The position numbers and the translations under genes are program-made. Below, piece after piece: positions 60,080 through 64,000 of a DNA stretch of 64,000 nt. The notes below the pieces were generated by a model. It did not search any database. It saw only the letters and a list, made by a program, of their open reading frames with translations, and had not been told where the DNA came from. How positions within the stretch are numbered: the first letter of the stretch is position 1; each line of letters begins with the position of its first letter. This stretch comes from Brachycybe producta (Eukaryota > Arthropoda > Diplopoda > Playtdesmida > Andrognathidae). Where the stretch lies: positions 52,501 to 116,500 of the forward strand of contig JAUPFP010000094.1 of NCBI GenBank assembly GCA_036925085.1, read 5' to 3'.

Positions 60080-61002
60080 GCCAATTGTAAAAAAAAATAA
60101 AATTGCTGTAGGCTGCACGATTCCAATTAAAGGCCAATGACTCGGGACACTCTTGCAACAGCAGCAGCAGCAGCCGGGTGTTTTATATAAAAAAATATGC
60201 AATAAGGTAAAAGGAGGCTTCCGGAATTTCAGTCAAGTTCAACTGTGTCAATGGCTTATTCTTCTTCTTAAAATTGAACTGAATTGAAGATTTTTTTTTA
60301 AAAAAAAATGGTAGGCCTATATATTCTCTCTATTTGACGACGATACCAAATTTCGCAGGAAGTTTTTGAAAAGGTGAAACGGCAATTGATAGCATTGTCA
60401 TGAAATAATAATAATCAAGTGACAAACGTGAAATTCATTTCTCATTTTCACCAGAAGGAGTAAAAATTCAGCCAACAACAAATTTCTTCTTCTTGTTTCA
60501 CTTTGAACAACAACAAGTGTCAATTTATTATTATTTTGTACTTCGTAGACTTAGGAAGAAGACAGGAGGAGAAATGAAACGAGAGAAAAAGTGGTGGTCA
60601 GTCAGGTGGTGGTGGTGGTGGTCATCTCAAAAGAAGAAAAACCAAAATATGGTGATAAATAACGAAATAAATAAAAGATAGGTAGGTTCACGGGTGGGGC
60701 ATTCACCTCCTGAAAATGCCTCCACCACCCAACCCTCAAGTGGGCCTATTTATTACCAACCGAAAGTAGTAAAGAAGAAGAAGAAGAAGAAAAAAAACAC
60801 ATTAACCTCTTACGTCGACCTTCGCACTTATTTATATATTAAAAATCACATAGGTGTATCATCATCAGGTGTGTCTACTTTAATACAAAATATACAATTG
60901 TGAATAATTCCAATGGAAACAATAAATCCAAATACAGAAGAAGAAGAAAAAAAAGTGACCATATGACATTCCACAGAAAGGCAATACGACATTCTAACCT
61001 TT

Positions 61003-61100
61003 AAGTTATTGAACTACCGCCCTTCTAGTTTCTAAAACACTTTCTAAGTTTCTTCTCATTTTGCACCTGCTAGAGATAGATTGATTAAGAGTTCGAGAAC
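61003..61100. mobile_element. Family A element, right end only
   Basis: TTGAACTACCGCCCTTCTAG near 61008 through AAAACACTTTCTAAGTTTCT to GATTGATTAAGAGTTCGAG. The matching left arm is missing. Confidence 0.65.
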
Positions 61101-63139
61101 CACCTTAAATTGCCATATTTAGCTAATAAGACTGTAGCTTTGTAGCAGTCAAATAACCCTAATTAAGATATATTGTCATATGTGTATCATATCTTTCTAG
61201 CAGTCATTGACTGGTTTACAAGCACAGCATAATGACAGTCATAAAATGATAAATCACAAGCAGTGACATCTCAACGTATGAGACTGTTATGTTTCTTTCT
61301 GTAATGAGGTTTTGGAATTACAGAACTCCACTTAGAATATGTAACAATTGTAATTATTATTGTTGGTGTAAAATGTGTTTAAATAAAGACAACTATTATA
61401 TATGAATAATATGATGGTAGAAATGAAATGTTTGCAATAAATGGTTGTTTTGTAAATTATCTAATTAAAGTATTATTGAAGATTTATAAATAAAATGATG
61501 ATATAAACAAAAAAACATGGCTGCCACCACCCGTGTGTGTCTTTCATAATTAAGACACACGAAGACTTGTGTAGTAAAATGAATTGCTAATTAGTGGATG
61601 TGACAAACGATGTGATGTCTAATTAATTATTGCCCTATAAATTAACATATTTCTTGTTGTATGGAGGATACAACATTCATCTTACGAGCGTAATTTACAT
61701 TTATTAGAAATCTTGTTCATTTCAATCTGATAAGCAGATTCAAATGGAAACACGATTCATTTAAATAGAAAAGTGGAATTTTCAAGAAATTTCTGCTCGT
61801 TCATCCTAAAAAAAATTCTATTTATTTTGTTGGTTAATTAACTGCATTTTAATGAAATAAATTCAACAAAAATACAACTGAAATCAATATCAACATAAAG
61901 TCGAATTGTTTTGTTTTCCCTTGTTTCCACTTGACGAAAATCGGAGTGAAAATGCTTTTTCAACTGTAATTATATAAAATTAACCAAAAAAGTAATTGTT
62001 GAAATCATTTCAAATATAGCAGAATTTATTTTCAACTTGTAGATTCTGGTCGCCAATTTTCGTTCCTTTTTTAGTTTCGGTGAATTTACTATTTTAGCAT
62101 TTCCTTTCCATCAATTGACCTAACATAATCAACTAAACCACTAAAGTGACTAGAACGGCCCATTGTTTGACTGTCCTGTCGCATTCCTCACAAACTGTCC
62201 AACAAATAGAAATTACATTAGCTCATTTCACTATAGTAAACTGCCTTCTTTTTTTCTTCTCCAAGTTGAAATTTTCACAGTCTAATAATTTTTGTCAAGT
62301 GGAAACAGGGTCTCTCCTCAACTTAAAAATATATTCATCTCATGATTTGAAGAAAACTAAAATAATTTTAAAAAAACCACTTTCATATTTTAAAAAAAGC
62401 TCCGAAAAACATCTTTTCTTTCTGTGCAATCGGAATACCTGAATTTTTGATCAATGAAGTGGTTGGTTGGTGGTCACTGGTGGTCAGCAATAAACAGCGG
62501 TCATTGCCCCCCCCCTCTCACTCACTCTATTAACGATTACCAAAGACTAACCCTGGGCCATATATTAGCACAGCTGCTGCCTCCTCCTCCTCCCGGTCAG
62601 GTTCCATGAATGAAGTCAATTTTATATTATTATATTAATAATAATAATAACTCCATACAACTTCATCACAACCAATAAATAGATAGATAGCGAGGCTCAT
62701 TACTAAGTTATTACAAGTGTATGATGTGTCATAGCACTTGGTTCCATTTAATTGGCTTTAATATATTAAAGATGCTGCTATTAGATTACAAATATATATT
62801 CTTCACCCGTAAAAAATTCTCTCTTTTCCCGTCTTGATTTCATCCGTAGGTAAAAAAAACACAATTTGAAACATTGGATAAGAGGAGAGAGAGTAAGAAA
62901 CAAAACGAAAAGAGGGTCGCGCGGGGTACCCCACCCCATTTCAGATTTTATCGACATTTTTATAGCTGGGAGTCAACTTCGATTACAAAACGATCAGAGA
63001 AAATTCTTCTTGAACTTGAAAAGAATAAAACTTGCGCGCCCATTCCCTAAAGATCCCTAAAATAGATCACAACAAAGGCACAGTCTTAAAAGTGGTTTTA
63101 AACTAGTTTAAACGGGGGGGGGGGGTGTCTCTCTCTCAA

Positions 63140-63385
63140 ACTCTGTTTAGTCTTGTGTTTCAGATGAGCAAAACGAAGAGAAGAAACTAGAAAGAAGGTA
63201 GCTCAAGTTGATCCTTTTGGAGACTTTTTTTCATGTTGATGTATATCTTTCAAAATAAGCTTTTTATGTCAGTTTGAAAATGAGCGACCATAAGCAGACA
63301 ATACTGTTTGTTGTGTTTTATTAAATTTTGAAAGAAAATACTCCTTTAAATTACCCTTTCTAGTTCCTCTTAATTTTCCATCATT
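63140..63385. mobile_element. Family A fold-back element
   Basis: TGTTTCAGATGAGCAAAACG near 63158, AGAAACTAGAAAGAAGGTAG near 63183, TATATCTTTCAAAATAAGCT near 63242, and a short right end TACCCTTTCTAGTTCCTCTT near 63352. Confidence 0.7.
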
Positions 63386-63689
63386 ATCCATCATAATTAA
63401 GGTTTTAACACTTGTAGCTAATTAAAAAGTTGCTATTAGATGGTGGTTGCAACCAAATTAAAACCAATCAAACAATTTTTTTTTCACCAAACAAACTTTA
63501 TTTTCTTCAGAGAAGATAAAAACGAAGGTGCATTTTACATATTATTTCAGAATTAATTTAACTTATTATTTTCAATTTTTGTTCGATTAACGAAACGGCG
63601 ATTTTTCTTTCATGTTAATTTCCATAGACAAAAATGTCTAACAATTAAAATAGTCTGAACTCATTAATTAAAGATTCAAAAATCCCTTC

Positions 63690-63875
63690 CATTCATTAGC
63701 ATTAATTTATATCTTGATGTAATCGTTATTTTTATATCTTTTAAAATAAACTTTTTATGTCATTTTTAAAAATGAATACGATCATTTTCCAACTGCAATA
63801 AAAAGTTTATTTTAAAAGATATCGTTGTAAAAATTTGTCTTTTCGCCTTCATTTACTATTCTAGTTTAAAATGAA
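63690..63875. mobile_element. Family A-related subfamily element
   Basis: TATATCTTTTAAAATAAACT near 63732 and its inverse AGTTTATTTTAAAAGATATC near 63804, ending TTTACTATTCTAGTTTAAAA. Same subfamily as 39685 and 46330. Confidence 0.6.
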
Positions 63876-64000
63876 TCTTGAACCCTCACTATCGCCTGCC
63901 ATTCCACTATTAAATGACTGAAGACAGTGAAGATCCCTCTCGTCTAGGTGGTGGTGGTGTCCATTCTCCTGTCAATCGGACTCCAACTGGGGCTAAGTGT

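Larger units (their letters stand above)
57028..64000. other. 7-kb region upstream of the visible RAB3GAP1 exons, no exon found
   Basis: Probably RAB3GAP1 intron, AT-rich. Holds family A copies (57625, 59855, 61003, 63140, 63690), an (AAT)n run at 60036-60076, GTGG repeats near 60604-60622, poly-C (62507-62514) and poly-G (63114-63125) runs, and a less AT-rich block at 58555-58640. I searched for RAB3GAP1 N-terminal motifs and saw none. Confidence 0.45.

Noticed and set aside
62866..63060. 64-codon plus-strand frame near the right edge
   Set aside because: Short, adjacent to a family A element, without homology I recognise; the alternative frame is equally open.
1..64000. CRISPR arrays, bacterial operons, riboswitches, rRNA
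   Set aside because: The sequence is spliced eukaryotic DNA; repeats are interspersed inverted elements and microsatellites, not direct repeats with spacers.

Overview
Eukaryotic nuclear DNA, AT-rich, with short spliceosomal introns (most 55-100 bp) and intergenic and long-intron space crowded with short palindromic transposon remnants and microsatellites. The gene set is bilaterian. The PDGF/VEGF-type gene carries the R-C-x4-G-C-C spacing I associate with arthropod PVFs, which together with the short introns makes an arthropod, perhaps a crustacean, the best guess (low to moderate confidence). I found no rRNA, tRNA, CRISPR array or autonomous transposon coding region.

Layout, left to right. 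19-897 (-): 5' part of an NME8/NME9-type thioredoxin protein that continues off the left edge. 2462-12576 (-): an NCKAP5-family cytoskeletal scaffold of 14 modelled exons, about 1,826 codable residues, with the 5' end unresolved. 12.7-22.6 kb: no convincing gene, many repeats. 22692-23129 (-): intronless PVF/VEGF-like secreted ligand with a TATA box upstream. 24028-24180 (-): an isolated terminal exon of an unrecognised gene followed by a poly(A) signal. 24.2-31.4 kb: repeats. 31474-32389 (-): small signal-peptide, Cys-rich, single-pass membrane protein of VOPP1/WBP1 type. 33066-34818 (-): a five-exon coiled-coil plus CAP-Gly protein that I cannot assign to a known subfamily. 37390-49416 (-): FKBP14, split by a 9.8-kb first intron packed with repeats. 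51433-54169 (+): PDE12. 55111-57027 (-): the C-terminal half of RAB3GAP1; the N-terminal exons are not visible before the right edge.

The genes are unrelated in function (ciliary thioredoxin, microtubule scaffold, growth factor, ER proline isomerase, mitochondrial 2'-5' phosphodiesterase, Rab18/Rab3 regulator) and form no operon. FKBP14 and PDE12 are divergent; PDE12 and RAB3GAP1 are convergent.

The striking non-genic structure is a set of about ten fold-back (inverted-repeat) families. Family A alone has more than 20 copies and carries AATAAA on both strands because it is a palindrome. A second layer is a recurring motif close to the CTCF core (CCACTAGATGGCAG / AGRKGGCGC type), at least a dozen times in 64 kb and partly riding on one of these fold-back families. 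Exon borders were set by hand from GT/AG signals and reading-phase agreement; nothing was checked against a database or transcripts.
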